DNA from: Paraliobacillus sp. PM-2
GTDB taxonomy: Bacteria > Bacillota > Bacilli > Bacillales > Amphibacillaceae
Length of the DNA stretch: 64,000 nucleotides
Direction: 5' to 3'
NCBI RefSeq assembly: GCF_001368815.1
Contig: NZ_CTEI01000002.1
Span: 1-64,000, forward strand
Positions 42,296-51,524 of this stretch are shown piece by piece (positions within the stretch are counted from its first letter, which is position 1; every line of letters starts with the position of its first letter). The notes beneath the pieces were generated by a model. The model was not told the DNA's origin and ran no database searches. It was given only the letters and a program-made list of their open reading frames with translations. The translations under genes were made by a program, and so were the position numbers.

Positions 42296-43669
42296 TTATT
42301 TTTTTGTAATCATTTTTTCTGTTAATCCATAGATAATTGTAATGATCGGACTGATTAAGCAGAAGAATGCAAACGGTAAATAATCCATTACTGCTACGTC
42401 AAGCACATCAGCTAGGAAAACTCCACATACACTCCAAGGAACCAGCGGATTAATGACTGTACCTGCATCTTCTAATGTTCTTGATAAATTTTTTCTAGCT
42501 AAGTGTGCACGATCATACAAATCTTGATAAGCCTCGCCTGTTAAAAGAATCGATAAATATTGCTCACCAACAAATACATTAATACCAATAGCCGTTGACG
42601 CTGCAGCTAAGGTTAACGACCGAGCAGTCTTTAATTGATGTTGTATATTTGTAATAACAGAAGGAATAATTCCAGTGACAAAGAATAATCCCCCAAGTGC
42701 CAAAGCTAGAATAACTAACGAAATGGTGAAAAACATGCTATTTATTCCACCTCTCGTTAGCATCGCATCAATTACTTCATTGTTTGTTTCAGATACATAA
42801 CCACTAAACCAAATCCCCCAAATCTCTTTCCATGGCATGACGCCTCTTATACCAGCAATCAATGTTGCTACAATACTACTAACTGCGATAGATACAAATG
42901 CAGGTCGTTTCGTTAGCGTCATCATTAGTAGTAGCATAATTGGAATCCATGCGGTCCAATGAATAAGCGGTGATTGGTTTAATGTTGACTGAATAACTTC
43001 CAAGTTTGCCATGTTTTCTGTCTGTTGCGGTGATAACAGAGCAAATAAAATAAAAGAGATAATAAATGCAGGCAACGTAGTCCAAGCGATGTGTCTAATA
43101 TGTACAAACAAATCCACTTTTACGATAGAAGAAGCAAGATTGGTTGTATCAGACAATGGGGACATTTTATCTCCAAAAAAAGCACCAGATACAATCGCGC
43201 CAGCTGTAATGGCTAATGACGCGTCCATCGACTGAGCCACACCAAGAAATGCTACTCCTAAGGTTGCACTTGTTGTAAATGAACTACCTAGGGCAACTCC
43301 AGAAACAGCTGTTATAGCAAAAACAATAGCAAAAAACCATGGGCCTCCAGCTAACTGAAAAGCAGCTGACATAAGTGATGGAATGGTCCCACTAATCATC
43401 CAACTACTAATGAGTATCCCAATAAGGAAAAATAGCAGAATTGCCCCCATTCCTGACTGTGCACCTTGAATCATTCCATTTTGAAGTTTTGAAAAAGAAA
43501 ACTTTCTACTAAGCCCATAAGTAATCATAATTAAGATAGCCACAAGTATTGGTACATGAGGTTTACTTTCTAATCCAATAATAAAATAACTAATGATTGA
43601 AATAACGATACCTAAAACAATAACTGACTCGATTAGGCTTGGTAATTTTTTAGGTTGCAAATATAACAT
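42296..43669 (-). CDS. nhaC: NhaC-family Na+/H+ antiporter
   Basis: 457 aa with about 11-12 hydrophobic segments and family motifs such as SGAFFGDKMSPLSDTTNLA, an NhaC hallmark containing the conserved Asp residues, and ALGSSFTTSATLG. NhaC proteins exchange Na+ for H+, or in some members malate/lactate, in alkaliphilic and salt-tolerant bacilli. The most likely ATG is 43669, with GTGGGG about nine bases upstream; an overlapping ATG in another frame is not used. Confidence 0.9.
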   Translation of the reverse strand: MLYLQPKKLPSLIESVIVLGIVISIISYFIIGLESKPHVPILVAILIMITYGLSRKFSFSKLQNGMIQGAQSGMGAILLFFLIGILISSWMISGTIPSLMSAAFQLAGGPWFFAIVFAITAVSGVALGSSFTTSATLGVAFLGVAQSMDASLAITAGAIVSGAFFGDKMSPLSDTTNLASSIVKVDLFVHIRHIAWTTLPAFIISFILFALLSPQQTENMANLEVIQSTLNQSPLIHWTAWIPIMLLLMMTLTKRPAFVSIAVSSIVATLIAGIRGVMPWKEIWGIWFSGYVSETNNEVIDAMLTRGGINSMFFTISLVILALALGGLFFVTGIIPSVITNIQHQLKTARSLTLAAASTAIGINVFVGEQYLSILLTGEAYQDLYDRAHLARKNLSRTLEDAGTVINPLVPWSVCGVFLADVLDVAVMDYLPFAFFCLISPIITIIYGLTEKMITKK

Positions 43670-43714
43670 TTCATGGTCCCCACTTCTTTGTAATCAATGA
43701 AAAACATTGTTCAT

Positions 43715-44521
43715 CTAATTTTTAGCAAATTGTCCATCAACTTCTACTGTCTTATATACGTTTATAAAAGCTTGTTCATCATACTTGCGCACAATTTTTT
43801 TAATTTGTATGGTTTCATAACGAGTTACTACCATCATTAGGATTTGTTTTCTTTCTTCTGTATACCCTCCGTACCCTTCCATAACGGTAATTCCTCGATA
43901 TATAGATTCAATTAAATCCTTACGTATGATATCTCCCTTTGTGGTAACAATTTGCATCGTTAATTTTATATGATTTGTATGTATGGTATCAATCACTTTT
44001 CCTGTTAAGTAAATGGATAACATGGTATATAATGCCATATTCCAATCAAATACTGCACCTGAGATCAAAACAATTAACCCATTCATTCCTGTTAAAAGCA
44101 TTCCGACACTTACATTACTTACTCTAGATACAATGATTGCAACAATATCTAGGCCACCTGATGTTCCGGAATATTTTAAGATTAACCCAATTCCTGCTCC
44201 TCCAAATACCCCACCAAAAATACTGGACAATAAAATATTATCTGCCACAGGAACAACAGGAATAATATATAAAAATGATGATAAAGCAGTCACACATATG
44301 ATCGTATTAATAATAATTGTTCTACCTAACTTATAAAATCCCCATATTAATAAGGGAATGTTTAATAAAAAATTTAAAAGTCCTATATTTATTGGTGTTA
44401 AGATACCAAGTAAAATGGCTATTCCACTAAGCCCACTGCTAAGTATCTCATATGGTACAAGGAAAAGATTAAAAGCTAATGCAACGATTAGCGATCCGAT
44501 AATTACAATAAAATTCTTCAA
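43715..44521 (-). CDS. YitT family membrane protein (DUF2179)
   Basis: 268 aa. Five to six membrane segments cover residues 1-180, followed by a cytosolic DUF2179 domain (about 205-262; GITVMEGYGGYTEERKQILM is typical). Members are numerous in bacilli; function is unknown apart from suggestions of transport. AAGAGGTGTCC lies before the ATG. Confidence 0.9.
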   Translation of the reverse strand: MKNFIVIIGSLIVALAFNLFLVPYEILSSGLSGIAILLGILTPINIGLLNFLLNIPLLIWGFYKLGRTIIINTIICVTALSSFLYIIPVVPVADNILLSSIFGGVFGGAGIGLILKYSGTSGGLDIVAIIVSRVSNVSVGMLLTGMNGLIVLISGAVFDWNMALYTMLSIYLTGKVIDTIHTNHIKLTMQIVTTKGDIIRKDLIESIYRGITVMEGYGGYTEERKQILMMVVTRYETIQIKKIVRKYDEQAFINVYKTVEVDGQFAKN

Positions 44522-44684
44522 TGGACACCTCTTACTTTCTTATTCTTTAATGAAAAAAATCACTTTATTACGATAAAGTTAGCAAACGTTTCAATAGCCT
44601 GTCAATAGCATTTATTATTCACACTAAATTCAAACTATTTCTATTTATGAAATACACCCCTTCCCATTTTCACTTCCATTTTAT

Positions 44685-44718
44685 ATAATGAAACATAATA
44701 GATATTATGTTTCATTAT
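44685..44718. repeat. 15-bp palindrome with 4-base loop
   Basis: ATAATGAAACATAAT (44685-44699) is the exact complement of ATTATGTTTCATTAT (44704-44718). It overlaps the start codon of a possible 43-aa gene and could be an operator or a translation-blocking hairpin. No T-run follows. Confidence 0.75.
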
Positions 44719-44848
44719 GAAAACAGATGAAAACTTGATAAAACAATACATAGACGATATAATTTATTTCTGGTTGTTTTTGTTAGGATACATAATGAGC
44801 GTAACCGTTCATCAATTAATTTCCATATTAACGTTATTTTACATTTAA
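44717..44848 (+). CDS. possible 43-aa membrane peptide
   Basis: ATG 44717, inside the palindrome, opens 43 codons: a polar N-terminus (MKTDENLIKQ) and a hydrophobic C-terminal half. No SD is seen, so translation is doubtful. The rest of the gap between yitT and the recombinase (44522-44963) holds only this and the recombinase SD. Confidence 0.25.
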   Translation: MKTDENLIKQYIDDIIYFWLFLLGYIMSVTVHQLISILTLFYI

Positions 44849-44963
44849 ATAGGTTACGCACAGGGCGATTATGAGCGAATGAAATATCTTTTCGTGTATA
44901 GTAGTTAGACTAAATGCGTCTCAAGTATCCCTGGCGTATGTTTTGATTTTGGAGGTGCAAACA

Positions 44964-45689
44964 GTGGAAAAAACAGAATATATCGATCATGTTTTTTTAA
45001 CCAAAGGGGAATATATGTATTTGTTAAGAAAATATGGTGAATACGAATTACAGAAGAAAATGAATGAATTAAGCTTGTCAAAACAAAAAAGTATGAAGCG
45101 AAGAAATACAATAAAATCAGACTATCATGCAATTATTAGTAAAGGCATGCAAACGGTGCAGCCCATTCGAGATAAATATTTAATTGAAGCAATGAAACAA
45201 GAGTTAAGGAAAGTTTCCTATCGTAATTATTTTTTATTTGTTATGGGGATTAACACAGGATTGCGCATTAGTGATCTTCTTCCTCTTCGGGTTGGAGATG
45301 TAAAAGGTCAAACACATATTGTTATTAAGGAAACAAAAACACGGAAGATGAAACGTTTTCTTATTAATTTAGAACTTAGAAATCTTATATACGATTATAC
45401 AATGAATATGCGTATGGAGGACTATCTGTTTCCATCTCATAAAACTGATTTGCCAATTAAGCGTGTACAAGCTTATAAAATTTTAAATGAAGCAGCGGAA
45501 AATGTAGGTATCCATGACTTTGGAACGCATAGCTTACGAAAAACATTCGGTTTTTGGCATTACACCATGCATAAAAATGTTGCTTTGCTTCAAGATATTT
45601 TTAATCACTCTTCTCCAGACATTACCTTACGATATATTGGAATCAACCAAGACATAGTCGATAAAAGCTTGGAGCATTTCAGCTTATAA
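44964..45689 (+). CDS. solitary tyrosine recombinase/integrase
   Basis: 241 aa. The catalytic residues of the tyrosine recombinase family are in place: Arg in NTGLRISDL, a Lys in the ETKTRK hairpin, H-x-x-R in THSLRKTFG, His in FNHSSPDIT and the nucleophilic Tyr in LRYIGI. A shortened N-terminal arm precedes the catalytic domain. Such enzymes cut and rejoin DNA at paired sites. No phage or transposon genes accompany it, so it may be a resident recombinase of bacilli or the remnant of an element. GTG 44964 is chosen because GGAGGTG is six to seven bases upstream. A strong terminator follows. Confidence 0.9.
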   Translation: MEKTEYIDHVFLTKGEYMYLLRKYGEYELQKKMNELSLSKQKSMKRRNTIKSDYHAIISKGMQTVQPIRDKYLIEAMKQELRKVSYRNYFLFVMGINTGLRISDLLPLRVGDVKGQTHIVIKETKTRKMKRFLINLELRNLIYDYTMNMRMEDYLFPSHKTDLPIKRVQAYKILNEAAENVGIHDFGTHSLRKTFGFWHYTMHKNVALLQDIFNHSSPDITLRYIGINQDIVDKSLEHFSL

Positions 45690-45690
45690 T

Positions 45691-45739
45691 AAAATCCTTC
45701 CAGTTGTTACTTATACTTAGTAACACTGGAAGGATTTTA
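45691..45739 (+). terminator. terminator of the recombinase gene
   Basis: AAAATCCTTCCAGT, GTTACT, a loop, AGTAAC and ACTGGAAGGATTTT form an almost perfect 20-bp stem with a T-run. Confidence 0.85.
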
Positions 45740-45937
45740 TTATTACATAACTTTCTCACCAAAAAATAATTGCTGATCCTTAGCTCTATTGCGTTTGAAT
45801 AATATCTGTTATTTTCAGCTCGTGTTGTTCCTACTAGAGTGTCGCCCATTTGCTTCATCCGTTAATTTAGGAAAACGGCAAAGCGTGTCATTTATTTAAT
45901 TGAAGCATCTACTCTTTTATGTTCTCAAGTTAGTATA

Positions 45938-46118
45938 TCAAGTGAAATGGGCGAGACTCCTCGAAAATAAAAATCTATGTTCTTCGTGCGATGTATAGCT
46001 GCCGAAGCGTTCCTTATCCTACGGGAACAGCGCGAGCCGAAAATCCATTTTTAGAAGTGCTTTTCTTCTAAAAATTAGTTGAGGCCGTGTCCGTGGAAAG
46101 CGAGTCCATTTCACTTGA
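45938..46118. repeat. Bacillaceae-type interspersed repeat with terminal inverted repeats
   Basis: TCAAGTGAAATGG at 45938-45950 and its exact complement at 46106-46118 bound about 180 bases. Inside are GCGAGACTCCT, CGGGAACAGCGCGAGCCG and CCGTGGAAAGCGAGTCC, words I recognise from the widespread non-coding interspersed element of Bacillus genomes, and a 12-bp ATTTTTAGAAG hairpin. Its local GC is higher than the surroundings. It has no coding capacity. Bases 45740-45937 show nothing else. Confidence 0.65.
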
Positions 46119-46135
46119 GGAGCCAACGTTTTACT

Positions 46136-46807
46136 TTATAAAACTTGAATTGGCCACTTTTCTAACTTGTAAGCCATGTCCCAAAACATATATTCATATT
46201 GAACACTTATGAAAAACTGATTTTTCATTCGGTTTCGTTCCTCATCTGAAACCGTTTCAGCAATTTGATCCAATCGGTTAATTTGTTCTTCCACTAATGT
46301 ACGAAACCATTCTGAGCCATATGCATCAATCCATTCTTGGTATATCGGTTGGTTCGGTGTTTGATCACTTAATTTTTCACCAACTTCATAATAAATCCAA
46401 TAACAAGGTAAAATACTTGCAATAATATCGCCTAAATGACCTTGATAGGCTGCTTGATATAAGTGAGAAGTGTACGCATACGCTGTAGGTGCCGGCTGAA
46501 ATGCCTTCATGTCTTGTTCGCTTATGTTTAACTGTTTTGCAAATGTTCGATGTAGAGCTAATTCTGCTTCATACGTACCTTGCGCATGTTTATTCATGCT
46601 ACTTGTCGTTTCTAAATCGCTGGCCTTTGCACCTCCCAATGATTGCACTCTTGCAAAATGGCTCAAATAATAGGAATCCTGCATCACATAATATCGAAAA
46701 TTTTCTAATGGCAATGATCCATCTCCAATCCCTTTTACGAATGGATGTTCTATACTCGCTTTCCAGACAGTATCAATTTCCTTACGTATTTCCTGTGAAA
46801 AAGACAT
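46136..46807 (-). CDS. tenA: thiaminase II / aminopyrimidine aminohydrolase TenA
   Basis: 223 aa. TenA hydrolyses thiamin breakdown products such as aminomethyl-pyrimidine to hydroxymethyl-pyrimidine for salvage. Catalytic Cys135 (LPCYWIYYEVG) and Asp44 (VMQDSYYL) occupy the same positions as in B. subtilis TenA. ATG 46807 is set by AGGAGGG; the frame is open 11 codons further. A TPP riboswitch with terminator lies directly upstream, so expression falls when thiamin pyrophosphate is abundant. It is not followed by other thi genes here. Confidence 0.94.
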   Translation of the reverse strand: MSFSQEIRKEIDTVWKASIEHPFVKGIGDGSLPLENFRYYVMQDSYYLSHFARVQSLGGAKASDLETTSSMNKHAQGTYEAELALHRTFAKQLNISEQDMKAFQPAPTAYAYTSHLYQAAYQGHLGDIIASILPCYWIYYEVGEKLSDQTPNQPIYQEWIDAYGSEWFRTLVEEQINRLDQIAETVSDEERNRMKNQFFISVQYEYMFWDMAYKLEKWPIQVL

Positions 46808-46850
46808 ACATTTCCCTCCTGTAGACAAAACAAAAACCACTTTCTACCAT

Positions 46851-46893
46851 AAAAAAGGGAAAGTGGTCAAATAAAGAACCATTTCCACTTCCC
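46851..46893 (-). terminator. riboswitch-controlled terminator of tenA
   Basis: GGGAAGTGG of the riboswitch 3' side can pair with CCACTTTCCC, followed by TTTTTT, upstream of the tenA start. Aptamer and terminator share bases, consistent with transcriptional attenuation. Confidence 0.8.
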
Positions 46894-46985
46894 TACGCTA
46901 GTTTAAACTAGATCAGGTTCTAAGGGTCTTGAAGTCATATACTTCAATCTCAGTCTTTAGTAAAAGACTCCCCTAGTGGTTTAAT
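46880..46985 (-). promoter_or_regulatory. TPP riboswitch (THI element)
   Basis: On the - strand the conserved blocks appear in order: ACTAGGGGAGTC, CTGAGAT, GACCCTTAGAACCTGATC and TAGCGTAGGGAAGTGG. These match the thi-box consensus that binds thiamin pyrophosphate. Confidence 0.93.
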
Positions 46986-47039
46986 GTTTGTCCGTATTTA
47001 ATTATCTTTATCATAACATTTGTCACAAAGTTGTCAATC

Positions 47040-48755
47040 TTATATTAACAATGATTGTTCTAGTTGTTTCATTTCATACAAATAGCCTTTTTGTTTCATT
47101 AATGCATCATAGCTACCTTGTTCGATAATCCGCCCATGTTCCATTACAATAATTTGATCCATTTTTTCAAGCCCATTGATACGATGACTTACCAATAACA
47201 ATGTATCATTTGTTGCTGATTGATAGATATCATCCAGAATCATTTTTTCCGTTTTAGCATCTAATGAAGAAGTTGGTTCATCCAAGACCCATAAATCACC
47301 TTGTTTTAATAACGCTCTTGCTATTGCCAACCGTTGTTTCTCACCACCGGAAAGATTTTCACCTCTCTCTGCCACGTGATCAGTTAATGCAAAATCAGAC
47401 AATAACACCCGTTCAAGAGCGGAGTTTAACTCTTTATCTGTCACTTGTGGATTTGCAAGTAACAAATTGTCTTGAACAGTTCCATAAAAGAAATGATTTT
47501 CTTGAAGCACTACTTTAGATTGCTCCCAAATTTCTTCAGCAGCTATTTCATCATACTTCTGATTATTCCATGTGATCCTGCCACCTTCTGCAAATTGTAA
47601 CTTAATCAGTAACTGTAACAAGGTTGACTTCCCTGAACCACTAGCTCCTACAATAGCAGTTTTTGTACCACTATCTATTTTTAATGTTATATCAGATAAT
47701 GTTTTACGCCATTCTGAGAAATAGTTAAAGCTTACATTATTGACTCGTATTGCTGGTGCACCAGTTGTATTTATTTTTCCATTCCCTTCATCTATTTCAA
47801 TCTCCGTATCTTCAACAACATCGTTTAATCTTGAAACAGCTGATTGGCTTTCTTGATAATAAATTGGAAAGACTCCCATTGGTGCCATCGGTTCAAAAAC
47901 GGTTAATGAAATCATTACAAGCATTGCTAAAAAAATGCCATCCAAATTACCATTGGCTACTAAATATGCTCCAAGCGCAAGAACAAACCAACTAGTGACA
48001 AATGTAATAAAGCCTGTTACTGATTGATTAAAGACTTTATTCATGTTTTCTCTATTTTGAGCTTGAATATATGCATCAGAGTGTTGCAATAATGCTTGCT
48101 TCTTTTCCTCTGATTGTTGAAATAACTTTAACTCTTTATCACCGAACATATATTCGGTTACTTCTGTAGATAATTCTCCTCGATTAGCCCGCACCTGTTG
48201 TTTGATTTTCATTTGCTTTATCGAAAATAACAGTGGGATAATAAATGTTGTTACAAAATAACCAACAAGTAGGATCATTGCTACTGAAAAAGAATAAAAA
48301 CTAGTAAAGAAGATTGTACTAATAAACACTAATACTAAAACAATAGGTGGATAAAAAACCCTAAGAAAGAAATTTTGCAGACTTTCTACATCACCAACTA
48401 CTCTACCGAGAATATCACCACTTCGATATTTACGAAAAACCTGTGGTACGAGTGGCTCTAATTTTTCAAAGAAATTCACACGCAAGTTACTTAATATAGT
48501 AAATGTCGCACGGTGTGAAACTAAACGCTCTCCATATTTTGCTCCCGCCTTTATAAAACCTAATAATTTAACTGTTGAAGTCAGTACAATAAGCGCATAA
48601 AGCGGTGTTTCGAGGGCGGCTTTTGAGATAAGATAACCACTCGCCGCAAACAACCCAACACTTGCGATACCAGCAATAAAACCAAACAAAACAGCATAAA
48701 AAATATCTTTTTTCTCCATGAATAAAAATTGGATAAGTTGTTTAATTGGAGCCAT
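47040..48755 (-). CDS. cydC: thiol reductant ABC exporter subunit (CydC/CydD pair, second gene)
   Basis: 571 aa, a half-transporter: six membrane helices (about residues 15-300) and an ABC ATPase with GASGSGKST (Walker A), LSGGEKQRLAIARAL (signature) and LWVLDEPTSSLD (Walker B). With the preceding subunit it forms the heterodimer that exports cysteine or glutathione-type thiols, or moves haem, as needed for assembly of cytochrome bd. Its start overlaps the end of the previous gene by 14 bases. Naming of the two subunits differs between E. coli and B. subtilis; the assignment here follows the E. coli order. Confidence 0.9.
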   Translation of the reverse strand: MAPIKQLIQFLFMEKKDIFYAVLFGFIAGIASVGLFAASGYLISKAALETPLYALIVLTSTVKLLGFIKAGAKYGERLVSHRATFTILSNLRVNFFEKLEPLVPQVFRKYRSGDILGRVVGDVESLQNFFLRVFYPPIVLVLVFISTIFFTSFYSFSVAMILLVGYFVTTFIIPLLFSIKQMKIKQQVRANRGELSTEVTEYMFGDKELKLFQQSEEKKQALLQHSDAYIQAQNRENMNKVFNQSVTGFITFVTSWFVLALGAYLVANGNLDGIFLAMLVMISLTVFEPMAPMGVFPIYYQESQSAVSRLNDVVEDTEIEIDEGNGKINTTGAPAIRVNNVSFNYFSEWRKTLSDITLKIDSGTKTAIVGASGSGKSTLLQLLIKLQFAEGGRITWNNQKYDEIAAEEIWEQSKVVLQENHFFYGTVQDNLLLANPQVTDKELNSALERVLLSDFALTDHVAERGENLSGGEKQRLAIARALLKQGDLWVLDEPTSSLDAKTEKMILDDIYQSATNDTLLLVSHRINGLEKMDQIIVMEHGRIIEQGSYDALMKQKGYLYEMKQLEQSLLI

Positions 48756-50484
48756 GCTCTGTTCCCCCTTGCTGGATCGTTACCATCTCTCGATAAGCGG
48801 CTAATGAATCAATTAATTCCTGATGTGTTCCAATACCGGTTATTTTTCCATCTTGTAAAAATACAATCTTATTTGCATCCTTGATTGTATGTAATCGGTG
48901 AGCAATCGTTATGATCGTACCAAATTGCTGTAGTTCTTTCGTTGATTGTTGTAGAATTTTCTCTGTTTGTAGATCCAATCCTCGTGTTGGCTCATCTAAC
49001 AAAACGACATTTGGCTGTTTAATAAATGCTCGAGCAATAGCAATCCGCTGCTTTTCTCCGCTGGATAGGCCTCTAGCACCTTCACCTATACAGGTTTGAT
49101 ATTGATCAGGTAGCGATTCAATCAGTGCAGAAATACCAGCTTTTTCTGCAGCTAATTTAATTTCTGAAAGATCTACTGCTTTCTCTGATCCTAAAGCGAT
49201 GTTTTCAGCTATTGTTCCAGAAAATATATAAGGTTCTTGTGAAATATAGCTTACCTGACGTAACCAACTCTCTTCTGTGTAATTAGCAAGTGATTCATTG
49301 TTTATTTTGATATCTCCCTGTGCACTACCGATCATACCTGCTAATAAGTGAAGCAGTGTTGATTTACCAGCTCCACTAGGACCAACTATAGCTATCCGTT
49401 CGTTAGGATTACAGTATAAGTTAATGTTTTCTAAAGAGAATCCGGAATGCGCATAGTGAAAGGAAACATTCTCTAATGCTATCGTAGGTGTTTGATCTGT
49501 ATGTGGTAATTCGGCCACACCCCACTCTACAGGAGAAATCGTTTCTTCAAAAGATTCGAATACTTTTTTTGTAGCTCCCATACTACTACGTCCATTATGA
49601 AAGGTTGTACCTAATTCTTTTAATGCTGTGAAAAATTCTGGAACTAAAATAAGCACAAAGAAAGCAGTAAAAAATGAAATTCCATCATATAAGACTAATT
49701 GAAAAGCAATTTCTAGTGCAACTAACCCTATACTTAACATAGAAATCACTTCAAGCATAAACGATTGTGTAAAAGCAATTTTAAGAATCTCCATTGTTGT
49801 ATCACGAAATCCTAGACTGCTCTTCTCTAATTCATCCTTTTTTCGATCCGTTTGATTAAATATTTTCAAAGTAACTAGCCCTTTTAATGTATCTAAAAAT
49901 GCACCAGAAAAAGCAGCCATTTGCTCAAGTTTCTCTTCTGATTTCTTCTGTGTTTTTATACCAATCACAATCATAAAAATCGGAATAAATGGTGCAGTGA
50001 TCATTAAAATTATTCCCGAATTGATATGTTGTGTGCAGATAATGATTAATGTTAATAAAGGAACAAACGCACTTTGCATCACTTGTGGGATAAACTGACT
50101 ATAAAAACTGTCCATTTCGTCTACCCCATCAAGTAACATACTTACCTTTTCACCAACTAGTCCTTGTTCTTCACTATTTGTCATTTGATGCTTATATCTG
50201 TCTAATAATTTAGCTCTTGTTTCTTTTTTTACTGCACTTGCAATACGAACACCAATTTTTTTACTATAATAATCTGCGATCGATCGGACCATCAAAGCCA
50301 ACAATAGAAGAGCAAGCCACCCCATGATGGAGGAAAAGCGAACTCCTTCTAAAAATACATCGTTGACAATTAATGTAATGGAAAAAGCTTGAACAATAAT
50401 AGCTATTCCTAATAACAAAGTTAACAATAGTAACAAAATTAGACTTGTTCGGTGTGCACTTAATGATTGTTTGATTCGTTGCAT
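48742..50484 (-). CDS. cydD: thiol reductant ABC exporter subunit (CydC/CydD pair, first gene)
   Basis: 580 aa, the other half-transporter of the heterodimer: six membrane helices, then an ATPase with GPSGAGKST, GLSSGEKQRIAIARAF and VVLLDEPTRGLD. It lies 26 bases after cydB and overlaps the next subunit gene, so all four cyd genes form one operon. In B. subtilis the gene in this position is called cydC. Loss of the pair prevents formation of active cytochrome bd. Confidence 0.9.
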   Translation of the reverse strand: MQRIKQSLSAHRTSLILLLLLTLLLGIAIIVQAFSITLIVNDVFLEGVRFSSIMGWLALLLLALMVRSIADYYSKKIGVRIASAVKKETRAKLLDRYKHQMTNSEEQGLVGEKVSMLLDGVDEMDSFYSQFIPQVMQSAFVPLLTLIIICTQHINSGIILMITAPFIPIFMIVIGIKTQKKSEEKLEQMAAFSGAFLDTLKGLVTLKIFNQTDRKKDELEKSSLGFRDTTMEILKIAFTQSFMLEVISMLSIGLVALEIAFQLVLYDGISFFTAFFVLILVPEFFTALKELGTTFHNGRSSMGATKKVFESFEETISPVEWGVAELPHTDQTPTIALENVSFHYAHSGFSLENINLYCNPNERIAIVGPSGAGKSTLLHLLAGMIGSAQGDIKINNESLANYTEESWLRQVSYISQEPYIFSGTIAENIALGSEKAVDLSEIKLAAEKAGISALIESLPDQYQTCIGEGARGLSSGEKQRIAIARAFIKQPNVVLLDEPTRGLDLQTEKILQQSTKELQQFGTIITIAHRLHTIKDANKIVFLQDGKITGIGTHQELIDSLAAYREMVTIQQGGTEHGSN

Positions 50485-50510
50485 AGTTGATCGATCCTTT
50501 TAGTAAGGTT

Positions 50511-51524
50511 TTATTTTTTGCCTTTTGCATAATCTGCATTAAATAAAAATAAACGCATCAATAGAATTAATGAAGGAATAAGTAACAACAGTCCACCGAT
50601 AAATGCAATAATTAATGCAATAGCCATCGATTCACTAGTTACACTATCTTCAATATGAATATATGGATCAAGGAGATAAGGATATTTTGCTATCCCATAA
50701 CCAAAGAATGCAAAGAAAAACTGAAGCATAATTGCAATAAATGCACTTCCATAATTTCTTCCGATATAAAGCAGTCCTAATCCAATTAAAAAACATGCAA
50801 TGGAAATACCAAACACCCACCATAAATCAAGCATATTCTGAAAATGTCTTTCATTACGTTGACTCAAAGCAATCATGGTTGTCAATGCCATGATGATAGT
50901 AGGTGTTGCCCAAAATAGTGCCCACTTTCGAACAAGTGCTAAAGCTTTATTGTCATTTGCACGTGAAGCATAATAAGTCAAAAAGCTCGCACTAATAAAT
51001 AATAACGCAGTAATAGCAAGTGCTACAATACTCCAAGATAATGGGCTTGTAAACAACTCAGCGTATTTTAATGATACAACCCCATTCTCTTCTGTAATAA
51101 ATCCGCCTTCTGAGATAGTAAGTGCAGTAGATAAGGATGCTGGGATAAATAACCCTGTTGCACCATATAAAAACATATATACATTACTTTGTTTAGAACC
51201 ATAATTTTCGAAGGCATAAAAAGAACCTCTAATTGCTAATAAGATAATCGCAAAACTCGCTGGCACTAATAAAGCCGAACCGAAATAATAAGCCGATTTA
51301 GGGAAAAACCCTACAATTCCAACAAAAAAGAAAACTAAGAAAACGTTCGTTACCTCCCATACCGGAGATAAATAACGCGAAATGATTTGGTTAATTAAAT
51401 GATCTCGCTTGGTAACTTTTGCATAGTAAGCAAAGAATCCAGCCCCAAAGTCAATAGAAGCAATGATCAGATATCCATAAAGAAATAACCACAGTACCGT
51501 GATGCCAATAACTTCATAACTCAT
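50511..51524 (-). CDS. cydB: cytochrome bd quinol oxidase subunit II
   Basis: 337 aa with eight to nine hydrophobic segments, the CydB fold that pairs with CydA in the membrane. The N-terminal WLFLYGYLIIASIDFGAGFF matches the family. Its start codon shares one base with the stop of cydA (TAATG), a sign of tight coupling. Function: structural partner in the bd oxidase, which reduces oxygen with quinol at high affinity. Confidence 0.94.
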   Translation of the reverse strand: MSYEVIGITVLWLFLYGYLIIASIDFGAGFFAYYAKVTKRDHLINQIISRYLSPVWEVTNVFLVFFFVGIVGFFPKSAYYFGSALLVPASFAIILLAIRGSFYAFENYGSKQSNVYMFLYGATGLFIPASLSTALTISEGGFITEENGVVSLKYAELFTSPLSWSIVALAITALLFISASFLTYYASRANDNKALALVRKWALFWATPTIIMALTTMIALSQRNERHFQNMLDLWWVFGISIACFLIGLGLLYIGRNYGSAFIAIMLQFFFAFFGYGIAKYPYLLDPYIHIEDSVTSESMAIALIIAFIGGLLLLIPSLILLMRLFLFNADYAKGKK

